40,427 bases of DNA from Sphingobacteriales bacterium (GCA_016721245.1 JADKIQ010000010.1:1-40427), one strand, 5' to 3'. Positions 18,302-26,938 are shown, counted from the stretch's first letter. Made by a program: numbers and translations. Notes: a model not told the origin generated them from the letters alone.

Positions 18302-18790
18302 ATGCAGATACGATTATTCATCACCGGTGGCACTTTCGACAAAGAGTATAATGAGCTCAATGGAAAACTTTTTTTTGAAGATACTCATGTTCCTGAAATG
18401 CTCGACCTGGGAAGATGCAAACTAGATGTGAACATCAGAACCTTAATGATGATTGACAGTTTGGAAATGAGCGATGAAGATCGCGATATCATTGCACACA
18501 ATTGCGTACAATGTGAAGAAGAAAAAATAGTCATTACCCACGGCACAGACACCATGGTGGAAACCGCAAAAGTACTCGCAGAAAAAATAACAGACAAGAC
18601 AATCGTACTTACAGGTGCCATGATTCCTTATAAGTTTGGCAGTTCTGATGGTTTGTTTAATTTAGGCGCCGCATTGGCTTACGTGCAAACTTTACCAAAC
18701 GGCATTTACATTGCCATGAACGGAAAATATTTCAACTGGAATAATGTCAGAAAAAATAAAGAACTGGGATTATTTGAAGCATTACACTAA
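18302..18790 (+). CDS. Single-domain asparaginase-like protein
   Basis: The 162-residue protein has ITGGTFDK at residues 7-14 (the first catalytic Thr segment of L-asparaginases) and ITHGTDTMVETAKVL at about 78-92 (the second Thr and its Asp). It corresponds only to the N-terminal domain of a type I/II asparaginase and stops where the C-terminal domain would begin, so it is about half the usual length. Such one-domain versions occur as intact genes in many bacteria and their substrate is uncertain. It starts a tight plus-strand gene row with the nuclease, phosphorylase and PRPP synthetase genes. Confidence 0.8.
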   Translation: MQIRLFITGGTFDKEYNELNGKLFFEDTHVPEMLDLGRCKLDVNIRTLMMIDSLEMSDEDRDIIAHNCVQCEEEKIVITHGTDTMVETAKVLAEKITDKTIVLTGAMIPYKFGSSDGLFNLGAALAYVQTLPNGIYIAMNGKYFNWNNVRKNKELGLFEALH

Positions 18791-18801
18791 AATAAAAAAG
18801 C

Positions 18802-19659
18802 ATGGCAAAAGAAATATATGTGACCAAAGCCTCCGGTGAAAGTGAACAGTTTTCTTTGGATAAGTTAAAAAAATCTTTATCCCGCGCACATGCCACGAGC
18901 GAAGAAATAAATGCCATTACAGAAGCATTATTACCCAAATTATACGAAGGCATTACCACCAAAAAAATTTACAGCGAAGCATTTCGTTTACTGCGCGGAC
19001 AATCGAAACCAAAAGCCGCGCGGTATTACCTGAAAAAAGGATTAATGGACTTTGGTCCTACGGGATTTCCTTTTGAACGCTTTATGGGAGAGATTTATAA
19101 ACATCTTGGATATCGTGTACAGGTAGGCACTACCATTCAGGGAAAATGTGTTACACATGAAATTGATGTCATTGCCGAAAAGTCAAATGAAATTATTTAT
19201 GTAGAGTGTAAATACCGCAATCAGGCGGGTTTTACGGTGGATGTAAAAACACCGCTTTATATTTACTCCAGATTTCAGGATGTGCTGGACAATGGATTGC
19301 TTAAAGACGATACAACTGTTTTTACCGGTTCTATAGCCACTAATACCAAATTTACCGATGATGCATTAAGCTACGGAAACTGCAAGGGCCTAAAAATGTT
19401 GAGCTGGAATTACCCGAAAGATAATTCACTGAAAGATATTGTCGACAAATCCGGATTATATCCGCTAACTTGCCTTACCTCTTTAACTAAAATTGAAAAA
19501 CAATATCTGTTGGAGAATAATTACGTGCTGGTGAATGAAATTTATAACAACGAAAATATTCTGAGAAGTGCGGGTATAAAAGATGCCCGACTAAAATCTG
19601 TTTTTACAGAAGGTGCGCAGTTATGTCAACAGTCATCAAATAATAAAAACCATCAATAA
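18802..19659 (+). CDS. ATP-cone plus PD-(D/E)xK (Mrr-like) nuclease fusion
   Basis: The protein has 285 residues. Residues 1-90 form an ATP-cone, the nucleotide-sensing domain of ribonucleotide reductases and NrdR (YVTKASGESEQFSLDKLKKS, ITTKKIYSEAFRLLR). Residues about 95-200 form a restriction-endonuclease-like fold with the core HEIDVIAEKSNEIIYVECKY, giving the catalytic pattern E/D...D...ECK. The C-terminal 80 residues are not recognised. It is 11 bases after the asparaginase-like gene and 11 before the phosphorylase gene. A nuclease gated by ATP or dATP is inferred from the domain pairing. It is not flanked by a methylase, so it is not an ordinary restriction system. Confidence 0.8.
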   Translation: MAKEIYVTKASGESEQFSLDKLKKSLSRAHATSEEINAITEALLPKLYEGITTKKIYSEAFRLLRGQSKPKAARYYLKKGLMDFGPTGFPFERFMGEIYKHLGYRVQVGTTIQGKCVTHEIDVIAEKSNEIIYVECKYRNQAGFTVDVKTPLYIYSRFQDVLDNGLLKDDTTVFTGSIATNTKFTDDALSYGNCKGLKMLSWNYPKDNSLKDIVDKSGLYPLTCLTSLTKIEKQYLLENNYVLVNEIYNNENILRSAGIKDARLKSVFTEGAQLCQQSSNNKNHQ

Positions 19660-19670
19660 CCAACTCATCC

Positions 19671-21155
19671 ATGTTCACCCTGAGAAATATCGGTATTCAT
19701 TCTTCCCATGAGAATACTATATTTATCCGGGAAGATTCTCCGCTAACACATTCCGAGGGCTTTAAAGTATTAACAAGAGTTTTTGTTCACTTTAACGGAT
19801 CTAAAATTATTGCCACCTTAAATACCGTACATTCTAACCTTTTAAAAGAAGGTGAAGCAGGACTTTCAGAAGAAGCGATGATAAGACTGAATGTAAAAGA
19901 CGGAGATACCATTGTAGTTAAACATCTTCAGCCCATCTCCTCTCTTGGCTATGTAAGAGCAAAAATTTATGGTAAAGAATTAAGCGAAACTGCTTATCAG
20001 GAAATTATAAAAGATGTAGTGGAAGGGCTGTATTCCAACATCGAACTGGCTGCATTTGTTACTGCTTGCGCCGGAAACAATATGAAGATAAATGAGATGG
20101 TGTATCTCACAAAAGCGATGATTAGTGTTGGACAACAAATTAAATGGGAACAAGCAGTTATCTTTGACAAACACTGCGTAGGAGGTTTACCGGGCAACAG
20201 AACCACCCCTATTGTTGTCAGCATTGTAGCTGCCGCAGGATTAATTATTCCAAAAACTTCTTCCAAAGCCATCACTTCTCCCGCCGGAACTGCCGATATG
20301 ATGGAAACTATCACCAAAGTGAATCTCTCTGTTGAAGAAATAAAAGAAGTGGTAAAAAAAGAAAATGCCTGTCTGGTCTGGGGCGGCGGCGTAAAATTAA
20401 GTCCTGCAGATGATTTATTGATTTACGTAGAAAAGGCGCTGGATATTGACAGCGAAGCACAAATGGTAGCATCTGTATTATCCAAAAAAGCAGCTGCAGG
20501 TTCCACAGATGTTGTGATTGATATTCCGTATGGAAAAACCGCAAAAGTGCGTTCGCATGAAGAAGCACTGAAACTCAAATACTATTTTGAAGTAGTGGGT
20601 GAAGCGATTGGTTTAAAGGTTATCGTACTTATCACGGATGGTTCGCAGCCTATAGGCAGAGGAATCGGTCCTGCGCTGGAAGCATTGGATGTATTAGCCG
20701 TTCTAAAAAATGAACCGGACGCACCGGTAGATTTGAGGGAACGCTCAACTTTAATTGCGGGTAAATTATTAGAAATCGCACATTCGTGCAGTGAAGCCGA
20801 AGGAAAAAAGATGGCAGAAGACATTCTCACCTCAGGAAAAGCTTTTGAAAAATTTAAAGCAATTTGCAAAGCACAAGGCGGGTTTAACATTCCTGAAAAG
20901 GGTGAATATACGTTTGATGTTATTTCGGATGTGGATGGAATAGTAAAAGAAATTGACAACAGAAAATTAGCGAGAATAGCCAAATTAGCAGGTGCTCCCA
21001 AATCACCCGGTGCAGGTATTGTTTTTTATGCTCCCTTGCATAAAAAAGTCTCAAAAGGTGATGTTCTATATTCTATTTATGCAGAAGGAAAAGGGCAACT
21101 GGAATATGTAAAAGAATATCTGAAAAGCGTCAATCATTTAATAGTTATAAAATAA
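19671..21155 (+). CDS. AMP/thymidine phosphorylase family protein
   Basis: The protein has 494 residues. An N-terminal beta-rich domain of about 85 residues (ending KDGDTIVVKHLQPI) is characteristic of archaeal-type AMP phosphorylase rather than of plain thymidine phosphorylase. Then the pyrimidine-nucleoside-phosphorylase core is seen: FDKHCVGGLPGNRTTPIVVS, SSKAITSPAGTADMME, CLVWGGGVKLSPADD. The C-terminal domain ends after SPGAGIVFYAPLHKKVSKGD. AMP phosphorylase splits AMP with phosphate to adenine and ribose-1,5-bisphosphate. The gene overlaps the PRPP synthetase gene by one base (TAATG), which argues for a linked function. Confidence 0.88.
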   Translation: MFTLRNIGIHSSHENTIFIREDSPLTHSEGFKVLTRVFVHFNGSKIIATLNTVHSNLLKEGEAGLSEEAMIRLNVKDGDTIVVKHLQPISSLGYVRAKIYGKELSETAYQEIIKDVVEGLYSNIELAAFVTACAGNNMKINEMVYLTKAMISVGQQIKWEQAVIFDKHCVGGLPGNRTTPIVVSIVAAAGLIIPKTSSKAITSPAGTADMMETITKVNLSVEEIKEVVKKENACLVWGGGVKLSPADDLLIYVEKALDIDSEAQMVASVLSKKAAAGSTDVVIDIPYGKTAKVRSHEEALKLKYYFEVVGEAIGLKVIVLITDGSQPIGRGIGPALEALDVLAVLKNEPDAPVDLRERSTLIAGKLLEIAHSCSEAEGKKMAEDILTSGKAFEKFKAICKAQGGFNIPEKGEYTFDVISDVDGIVKEIDNRKLARIAKLAGAPKSPGAGIVFYAPLHKKVSKGDVLYSIYAEGKGQLEYVKEYLKSVNHLIVIK

Positions 21156-22027
21156 TGGATAAAATCATTTTTGCACTGCCCGGTAATGAAACTATTGCAA
21201 ACACTATAGCGGATAAACTACATTTTCCTGTTGGAGAAATGGTACTGCGTTCGTTCCCGGATGCAGAAACCTATGTTCGTGTTCTGTCGAATGTGGATGG
21301 TAAAAATGCAATCCTTGTCTCTACCTTATATCAACCCAATTCAAAACTATTACCACTTTATTTTTTAGCGAAACTATTGAAAGATTTAGGTGCAAAAGTT
21401 ACATTAATAGCGCCTTATTTGTCTTACATGCGCCAGGACAAAAGGTTCCACGATGGTGAAGCAGTTAGCAGTGAATATTTTGCCGCATTATTATCTTCTT
21501 TTGCAGATGAATTAATTACGATAGATCCGCACTTACATCGAAGAAATTCTATGTCGGAAATTTATACGATACCCTGTAAAGTGTTGCACGCAGCTCCCTT
21601 AATTTCTTCCTGGATAAAAGAAAATATTGAAATGCCTTTACTTGTTGGGCCGGATAGTGAAAGTGAACAATGGGTAGCAGAAACTGCCGCAAAAATGAAC
21701 ACTCCGTATATCGTTTTAAACAAAGAAAGAATAAGCGATACCGAAGTCAAGATTTCCGTACCGGATGTGGTACAATTTAAAAATCATACGCCAGTTTTAG
21801 TCGACGATATTATTTCTACGGCTAAGACCATGATTGTAACAGCAAAACATTTATCGGAAGCAGGGTTAAAACCCGTCACCTGTATTGGAGTACATGGATT
21901 ATTTGCAGGAAATGCCTATGAAGATTTACTGAAAGCCGGTGTCGGAAGAATAATTACATGCAATACCATTCTACACCTTAGCAATGAAATAGATGTTAGT
22001 GATTTGATTATAAATAGTCTGGATTAG
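21155..22027 (+). CDS. prs: Ribose-phosphate pyrophosphokinase-like protein (PRPP synthetase family)
   Basis: The 290-residue protein, shorter than the usual bacterial 310, has the two phosphoribosyltransferase-like halves: VLRSFPDAETYVRV, TLIAPYLSYMRQDKRFHDGE and TIDPHLHRR in the first, and the PRPP-binding loop VLVDDIISTAKTM in the second. It converts ribose-5-phosphate and ATP to PRPP in the classical reaction. Its start overlaps the stop of the phosphorylase, so the two are translationally coupled. This copy may be dedicated to a salvage pathway rather than being the housekeeping enzyme; that is inference from its context and size. Confidence 0.88.
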   Translation: MDKIIFALPGNETIANTIADKLHFPVGEMVLRSFPDAETYVRVLSNVDGKNAILVSTLYQPNSKLLPLYFLAKLLKDLGAKVTLIAPYLSYMRQDKRFHDGEAVSSEYFAALLSSFADELITIDPHLHRRNSMSEIYTIPCKVLHAAPLISSWIKENIEMPLLVGPDSESEQWVAETAAKMNTPYIVLNKERISDTEVKISVPDVVQFKNHTPVLVDDIISTAKTMIVTAKHLSEAGLKPVTCIGVHGLFAGNAYEDLLKAGVGRIITCNTILHLSNEIDVSDLIINSLD

Positions 22028-22036
22028 ACAACTATA

Positions 22037-23167
22037 TTACCCGACAAAAATCTTACGTAATTTTTCTATTACGTAGTCCACTTCTTCCTTAGTATTATGT
22101 TTAGAAAATGAGAAACGGATAGACACTCTGTTTTCGTCTTTATGTAAGGCATTAATTACATGTGAGCCCGCAGATGCTCCGCTGCCACAGGCACTTCCGC
22201 CACTGCAGCAAATACCGTCCATATCCAGCATAAACAACAACAATGCTGATTTATCATTCGGTGGAAAAGAAACATTGAGCACGGTAAACAAACTTCGTTC
22301 ATCTATATTTCCATTAAAGTCTATATCCGGGAAATTCTCTTTCAGTTTTGTTATAAAATAATTTTTCAGTTCCAGAATATACGCTCTGTCGATTTCTAAA
22401 TTGGCATATGCTTTTTTTGCCGCTGCCGCCATTCCAACAATACCGTATACATTTTCCGTACCAGCCCGAAACCCGCGCTCCTGTCCGCCCCCGTGAATAA
22501 ACGGTTGTACTTTGTTTTGCTTGCGCATGTATAAAAATCCGATTCCTTTTGGACCGTGAAATTTGTGTGCCGCACCTGACAAAAAATCGATATTCATTTT
22601 TTGTACATCTATTGGGAAATGTGCAAATGTCTGTACCGTATCCGAATGAAACAATGCATGATACTGCTTACACAAAGCGCCTGCTTTTTATATATCCAAC
22701 AAAGTTCCGATTTCATTATTGGCATGCATCAGCGTTACCAATGTTTTTTTATCAGAGGCTTTCAGTAAATTCTCCAGATCTTCCAAATCTACATTTCCAT
22801 TTCCATCAATTTTTACCATAGCTGTTTCCACATGCAGATTATCCCTGCAAAAATCTACAGAGTACTCCACACAATGGTGTTCAATGGGTGATGTGATAAT
22901 CCGCTCCACTCCAAGGTAATTTACAGAGCCCTTAATGGCCATATTATTAGCCTCCGTTGCACCCGACGTAAATATAATTTCACCGGCAGAAGCATTGATG
23001 AGCTGAGCAATGGTTTTACGGGCTTCTTCTATAGCTGCGCGGGTATCTCTGCCAAACGAATATTGTGTGGAAGGATTTCCGAAATGCTCCGTTAAAAAAG
23101 GCATCATAGCGGCTAATACTTCTTCATCTATGGCTGTGGTAGCAGCATTATCGAAATAAACTTTCAT
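22037..23167 (-). CDS. Cysteine desulfurase (IscS/NifS type, one frameshift)
   Basis: This PLP enzyme moves sulfur from cysteine to Fe-S or tRNA-modification acceptors. Part one (23167 to about 22690) starts MKVYFDNAATTAIDEEVLAA and has SGATEANNMAIKG and LVTLMHANNEIGTLLDI. A frameshift near 22688 then leads into LCKQYHALFHSDTVQTF, the PLP lysine region GAAHKFHGPKGIGFLY, and the active-site cysteine loop GGSACGSGASAGSH. With the base restored it is about 376 residues, full length. No iscU or other Fe-S assembly gene is adjacent, and convergence with prs leaves a 9-base gap. Confidence 0.92.
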
Positions 23168-23264
23168 ATAGTTGCAATTAGCAAGTTATTTGGATTACAA
23201 AATTAAGGAAAAAAGAAGAGTTTGTCGTTTGTATTTGTCAATTAATCCGTTGCAGACATGCAAC

Positions 23265-24431
23265 TTATTCCGCAGCTTTCAAAATAATACGGAATGTAGT
23301 GCCTTTGTGAGACGATTCTTTTACAAATATTTTTCCGTGATGATATTCTTCAATAATTCTTCTGGCTAGTGTGAGACCTAAGCCCCAGCCACGTTTTTTG
23401 GTACTGAATCCCGGTTCGAATATCTGTTCAAAATTATTTTTTGAAATACCTTTACCTGTATCTGTGATGTCGATATTAATAAATCCATCGCGTTCAAAGG
23501 CATACACATGAATTTCTCCTGTATCTTCCATTGCATCCAGGGCATTTTTCATCACGTTTTCCAGCACCCATTCAAACAAAGGCGGATTCAGCAGTGCAAA
23601 CAAATTAACGTCCGTATCTTTTACCAGAAAAATATTGATTTTTTTAGATGCACGTTTGGAGATGTAATCCACGCCATTTTGCAATACATCCACCACACGG
23701 TTTTTCTCCAGTTCCGGCACAGAGCCTATCTTAGAAAAGCGTTCAGCAATCAATACCAGTCTGTCGATGTCTTTCTGCATTTCATCAAACATCATGGAAT
23801 CTTCTTCTGTATTCAGTTTCTCTCTTAAAATATCAATCCAGGCTGTTAAGGAAGATAAAGGCGTACCCAACTGGTGTGCCGTTTCTTTAGCCAAACCTAC
23901 CCACACCTGATTTTGCTCTGCGCGACGGGCAGAAGTAAACGCTGCATAACTGATAACAAAAAACAAAGCCACGAGTGCTAGGACATAAAAAGGGTACTTC
24001 CGGATGCTGACTAATAAATCAGAATCTTTGTAGTACAGATACTGTTTTTCATTTTCCGGAAGCTGAATATTAATAAACTGACCTCTTGTTTTTAATTTCT
24101 GGAGTTCTTTCTCTAAATATTTACTATCCTTCTTTACTTTCAGTGAATCAAAGTTTTTCTCAGCCAAAATATCATCCTGCGCATTTGCCCAGATAACCGG
24201 AATGGTATGATTCAATTTGATTTTATCCAATGCTTTCGATAATTCCAACTCATCGGAAGTATTACTATTCAGAATTTTATAAGCATCTGCAATTTCGGAT
24301 GCTTTATTTATTTCCTCACTGGCTATAGACTCTGCCAAACGGTGCGTATACCATAGTGTAAAGAAAATGATACTCACGGCAAAAAGGAAAAGAAGGATTT
24401 TCCAACGGTTTCTATGTTGGTAGAAATTCAT
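23265..24431 (-). CDS. Membrane sensor histidine kinase
   Basis: The 388-residue protein has TM1 at about residues 10-28 (WKILLFLFAVSIIFFTLWY) and TM2 at about 147-167 (FYVLALVALFFVISYAAF), enclosing a periplasmic sensor of about 110 residues. The H-box is KETAHQLGTPLSSLTAWIDI with the phospho-accepting His. The ATPase boxes are NVMKNALDAM (N), DITDTGKGI (G1) and KKRGWGLGLTLARRII (G2). No response regulator gene is in the window, so the partner must be elsewhere. Confidence 0.92.
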   Translation of the reverse strand: MNFYQHRNRWKILLFLFAVSIIFFTLWYTHRLAESIASEEINKASEIADAYKILNSNTSDELELSKALDKIKLNHTIPVIWANAQDDILAEKNFDSLKVKKDSKYLEKELQKLKTRGQFINIQLPENEKQYLYYKDSDLLVSIRKYPFYVLALVALFFVISYAAFTSARRAEQNQVWVGLAKETAHQLGTPLSSLTAWIDILREKLNTEEDSMMFDEMQKDIDRLVLIAERFSKIGSVPELEKNRVVDVLQNGVDYISKRASKKINIFLVKDTDVNLFALLNPPLFEWVLENVMKNALDAMEDTGEIHVYAFERDGFINIDITDTGKGISKNNFEQIFEPGFSTKKRGWGLGLTLARRIIEEYHHGKIFVKESSHKGTTFRIILKAAE

Positions 24432-24648
24432 GTGTAGTAAAAATAGAAAAAGAAAAACATATAGGGCATTTAAAAATCAGTAATAAATTCAACGATGCAA
24501 CAAACAGATTATTGCGGAATTGTAATAACCATAAAAAAGATATTTAAATCGTTCGTTGAATTACTATGTAAAATGAAGAAAACAAGCAGGTTAAAATCTT
24601 CTAAAGGATAGTTTAATGTAAAAATTACACATTTTTTTCAAAACAGAC
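24432..24648. other. Intergenic region before tRNA-Val
   Basis: About 220 AT-rich bases separate the divergently placed histidine kinase gene and the tRNA. No ORF or strong hairpin is visible apart from the tRNA promoter at its right end. Confidence 0.5.
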
Positions 24649-24678
24649 TTGTTTACTAAAAAGTATTTTATATCTTTG
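24649..24678 (+). promoter_or_regulatory. Promoter of tRNA-Val
   Basis: A TTG (24649-24651) followed after 19 bases by TATCTTTG (24671-24678) matches the Bacteroidota TTG-n19-TAnnTTTG promoter. The tRNA begins 19 bases further on. Confidence 0.75.
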
Positions 24679-24696
24679 CACTCTCTTTTAAAAAAA

Positions 24697-24774
24697 GGGC
24701 GCATAGCTCAGCTGGTTCAGAGCACCTGCCTTACAAGCAGGGGGTCCGCGGTTCGAACCCGTGTGCGCCCACCA
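24697..24774 (+). tRNA. tRNA-Val (anticodon TAC), CCA encoded
   Basis: The acceptor stem GGGCGCA/TGCGCCC, the D-arm GCTC...GAGC, the anticodon arm CCTGC-CTTACAA-GCAGG (anticodon TAC) and the T-arm CGCGG-TTCGAAC-CCGTG all fold, and CCA is genomically encoded at 24772-24774. Its 3' side is a common landing site for integrating elements, and accessory genes follow. Confidence 0.97.
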
Positions 24775-24783
24775 ATAAACACT

Positions 24784-24816
24784 AAGGTTTCAGTTCACTA
24801 CTGAAACCTTTTTTTA
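24784..24816 (+). terminator. Rho-independent terminator after tRNA-Val
   Basis: A 10-bp perfect stem AAGGTTTCAG (24784-24793) pairs with CTGAAACCTT (24801-24810) around a 7-base loop, followed by a T-tract to about 24816. Confidence 0.9.
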
Positions 24817-24818
24817 TT

Positions 24819-24842
24819 AATGTGACCTCAAATGTGACCTCA
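24819..24842. repeat. Perfect 12-bp tandem repeat next to tRNA-Val
   Basis: AATGTGACCTCA occurs twice in direct succession (24819-24830 and 24831-24842), just after the tRNA terminator. The place fits a recombinase arm-site or the trace of a past integration. No integrase gene is in the window. Read on the minus strand the repeat is open (NEVTFEVTLIKK), which could also be the vestigial end of a gene. Confidence 0.5.
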
Positions 24843-24940
24843 TTAACTAGTATTATCAGCAAACTGACGGCAACTAAAAGAAAATAAATTGTTGAATTTA
24901 TGAATGAGAATTGCTCATCATAAGCAAAAGTGAATTGGTT

Positions 24941-25129
24941 TTAGTTCAATTGTCTCAAAACAACATCAAACTGTAATCCCATATACTGGCAAAATTCATC
25001 AATAGTAACAACCTGGTGTTGTTCTTTTTTGAAATGTTCCTTAATTCTTTTAATAAGGTATCTGCCATATCTGTCACTTTTGCCTGTGATTATCTGAATG
25101 TCTTTCGGATAAATGCACAGTCTATTCAT
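24941..25129 (-). CDS. Small Bacteroidota HTH-like protein
   Basis: The 62-residue protein has the pattern LCIYPKDIQIITGKSDRYGR, then LIKRIKEHF and VTIDEFCQYMGL. The type is a winged-helix/HTH-like small protein (ITGKS...R with a second helix block DEFCxYxGL) that I have seen in Bacteroidota accessory DNA, but no function is established. The full length of about 60 is normal for the type, so this copy seems intact. It is transcribed away from the nuclease gene. Confidence 0.6.
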   Translation of the reverse strand: MNRLCIYPKDIQIITGKSDRYGRYLIKRIKEHFKKEQHQVVTIDEFCQYMGLQFDVVLRQLN

Positions 25130-25254
25130 TGTGAAATATAAATTATTTGTAAAGATAATTAATTATTTACATAGGTAAAAGTGTGTAAGATGGCATAATT
25201 ATGCAATATCGGAAATGTCGGAATCTCATGTTTTACAATGCTTTTTATTGAGTA

Positions 25255-25262
25255 TATATTTG
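25255..25262 (+). promoter_or_regulatory. -7 promoter element of the nuclease gene
   Basis: TATATTTG matches TAnnTTTG and ends 4 bases before the ATG at 25267, so the mRNA would be nearly leaderless. Confidence 0.5.
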
Positions 25263-25266
25263 AATC

Positions 25267-25776
25267 ATGAACAAGTTTTTCAAGGTTATATCACTCTTAT
25301 TATTGGCTTTAATAGTATTAAATGCAAGTGCAAAAGATAGCGCAAGAATTGTGCGTGTGAAAGATGGTGATACTTATGTTTTTAGAAAAGGAAATACAGA
25401 TTTTACTGTTAGACTAAAAAACATTGATGCGCCTGAATTAAAACAACCTTTTGGCTACTTATCATTTATCTATACTAGCAAATTAATATCAGGTAAAATG
25501 GTATCGTATGACAGTACCGGGAAAGATTTATACGGTAGAGTGCTTGCTGATATTTGGGTAGATAATCAAAGATTAGATAGTACACTCATAAGCAATGGTT
25601 GGGCTTGGCATTATCAGACTTATAGCAATGATACTCTTTTAAAATCATTGATGGTATCTGCAATTAATGCAAACAAAGGACTTTGGAAATGTGGAATGAA
25701 CGGCGTTTGTCCGCCATCATTTTGGAGGTCTTATAATTTGAGAAACAAAAATAAATACTGTAAAAGTTGTAACTGA
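25267..25776 (+). CDS. Exported SNase-family (thermonuclease-like) nuclease
   Basis: The 169-residue protein has signal peptide NKFFKVISLLLLALIVLNAS (residues 2-21, cleaved near AKD). The staphylococcal-nuclease core is complete: the calcium Asp in VKDGDTYVF, catalytic Arg and acids in VRLKNIDAPE, the second catalytic Arg in DLYGRVLADIWV, and LISNGWAWHY. The family cuts DNA and RNA with Ca2+. Four cysteines near the C-terminus (CGMNGVC, CKSC) may form disulfides. It lies in accessory DNA beside the HTH-like gene; a role in nutrient release, defence or transfer cannot be told apart. Confidence 0.92.
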   Translation: MNKFFKVISLLLLALIVLNASAKDSARIVRVKDGDTYVFRKGNTDFTVRLKNIDAPELKQPFGYLSFIYTSKLISGKMVSYDSTGKDLYGRVLADIWVDNQRLDSTLISNGWAWHYQTYSNDTLLKSLMVSAINANKGLWKCGMNGVCPPSFWRSYNLRNKNKYCKSCN

Positions 25777-25803
25777 ATTTTTAACTACTAAATATTATTA
25801 ATC

Positions 25804-26608
25804 ATGGCAAAACAAAAAGGTCTCGTAAAATACACTGGAACATTAGGTGATGTACGACATTTTAAAATTAAAGGACAGCAAGGTTATTTTGCTGGATTGG
25901 TTGGTGGTCCAACAGATACGCAAGTAAAAACTGCACCAGAGTTTCAACGAACTCGTGAGAATATGAATGAGTTTGGTGGCTGCGCTAAAGCTGGAAAATC
26001 AGTTCGTATTGCATTATCAGAAGTATTAAACGGAATGACAGACCCAGCAGTGTACTGGTCGTTTAACTTCCATTATGAAAAAAATAAACTTAGAAGATGG
26101 TACAGAAGCTCGTGGCGTTCGTAAAGTGGAAATTAGTTCACAACGCATTTACTTATACAATTTTGGATTTGATAAAAATGTATCCTTTGCAAGTATTGTT
26201 TATATACCTTATGCTACTACACATGATATTGACAGGTTGAAAGCTAATTTAACCACTGTTGCAGTCAATCCTACGGATTATTTGAATGCTCCTGCTGGTG
26301 CAACACACTTTAGATTTATCAATGCAATTGGTGTTGTTTCAGATTTCATTTATAATGATGCAACAAAAACCTATGAGCCGAGCAATGGTGCTTTAAATGA
26401 GTTGAGTAATACCACTTACGGAGCATACAATGCATTAAATACGGCTTATGCAGGCGAAAATTTAGATGTTTTATTACCAGTTGGAACGGTAATGACTGCT
26501 GATGTTTCGGTGCTTCATTGCATTGGTATTGAGTTTTTCCAAGAAGTAAATGGAAACTATTACAAATTTTCTTCTGGTAATTGTTTAATGATAGATAATG
26601 TGTTTTAA
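25804..26608 (+). CDS. Bacteroidota conserved protein of unknown function, MAKQKG family (one frameshift)
   Basis: Part one reads MAKQKGLVKYTGTLGDVRHF, then GYFAGLVGG, APEFQRTRENMNEFGGCAKA, and NGMTDPAVY. A frameshift at about 26058-26075 then leads into MKKINLEDGTEARGVRKVEI and RIYLYNFGFDKNVSFASIVY. The end is VLHCIGIEFFQEVNGNYYKF...LMIDNVF. With the frame joined the protein is about 267 residues. The pattern (MAxQKGxxKxxGTxGD, FQRTREN.xEF, GIEFxQEVNGxxY) is one I know as a recurrent Bacteroidota hypothetical family, usually 210-270 residues; no function is known. Here it is directly followed by HU-arm micro-ORFs. Confidence 0.7.
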
Positions 26609-26609
26609 G

Positions 26610-26750
26610 ATGAGATTATCTAATAATACTTACCGAAGAGAAAAAAGAGACGGTCGAAATCCATCTACTGGTGCTAAAACTTCAGATGTGACAATAAAAG
26701 AAACCGAAGTGAAAAAGAAAAAAATGAAAGCAATAAGCACTGGTGAATAA
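26610..26750 (+). CDS. Micro-protein A with an HU arm-like motif
   Basis: The 46-residue ORF starts one base after the stop of the previous gene. It contains TYRREKRDGRNPSTGAKT at residues 7-24. RxxKRxGRNPxTG is the signature of the flexible DNA-binding arm of HU/IHF proteins (family pattern R-x-x-R-x-G-x-N-P-x-T). The rest is lysine-rich (KKKKMK). The HU fold itself is absent. It may be a real small DNA-binding peptide, or one segment of a longer repeat protein broken by frameshifts. Confidence 0.5.
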   Translation: MRLSNNTYRREKRDGRNPSTGAKTSDVTIKETEVKKKKMKAISTGE

Positions 26751-26808
26751 AGATGAATTAATATTTAGACGAGCCAAGCGTAAAGGTCGGAATCCATCAA
26801 CAGCATAA
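26743..26808 (+). CDS. Micro-ORF B with an HU arm-like motif
   Basis: From a GTG overlapping the end of micro-ORF A, 21 residues read VNKDELIFRRAKRKGRNPST and end at TAA 26806-26808. The motif RRAKRKGRNPST repeats that of the neighbours. The final GA of the consensus GRNPSTGA is reduced to A, and the start codon is weak. Confidence 0.35.
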   Translation: MNKDELIFRRAKRKGRNPSTA

Positions 26809-26809
26809 T

Positions 26810-26925
26810 ATGGAAACAGTAGTTTTAAATAGAAGAGCAAAAGACAAGGTCGTAATCCATCTACAGGTGCAAAAATGCGTAGAGCAAAACGAGATGGAAG
26901 AAATCCAAGTACTGGAGCGAATTGA
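26810..26925 (+). CDS. Micro-ORF C with two HU arm-like motifs (one frameshift)
   Basis: ATG at 26810 starts METVVLNRRAK. One A is missing near 26839, and with it restored the frame reads RQGRNPSTGAK and then MRRAKRDGRNPSTGAN, for 38 residues with the stop at 26923-26925. Two full copies of RRAKRxGRNPSTGA occur back to back. It is very basic and a DNA- or RNA-binding role is suggested by motif similarity only. Confidence 0.4.
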
Positions 26926-26938
26926 TACTTGAATTTAA

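Noticed and set aside
18302..18790. Asparaginase gene considered truncated
   Set aside because: One-domain asparaginase-like proteins of about 160 residues are common; the gene ends cleanly and the next gene follows at a normal distance.
18802..19659. Type IV restriction (Mrr) system
   Set aside because: The endonuclease-like core is present but is fused to an ATP-cone and sits with nucleotide-metabolism genes; nothing else supports restriction.
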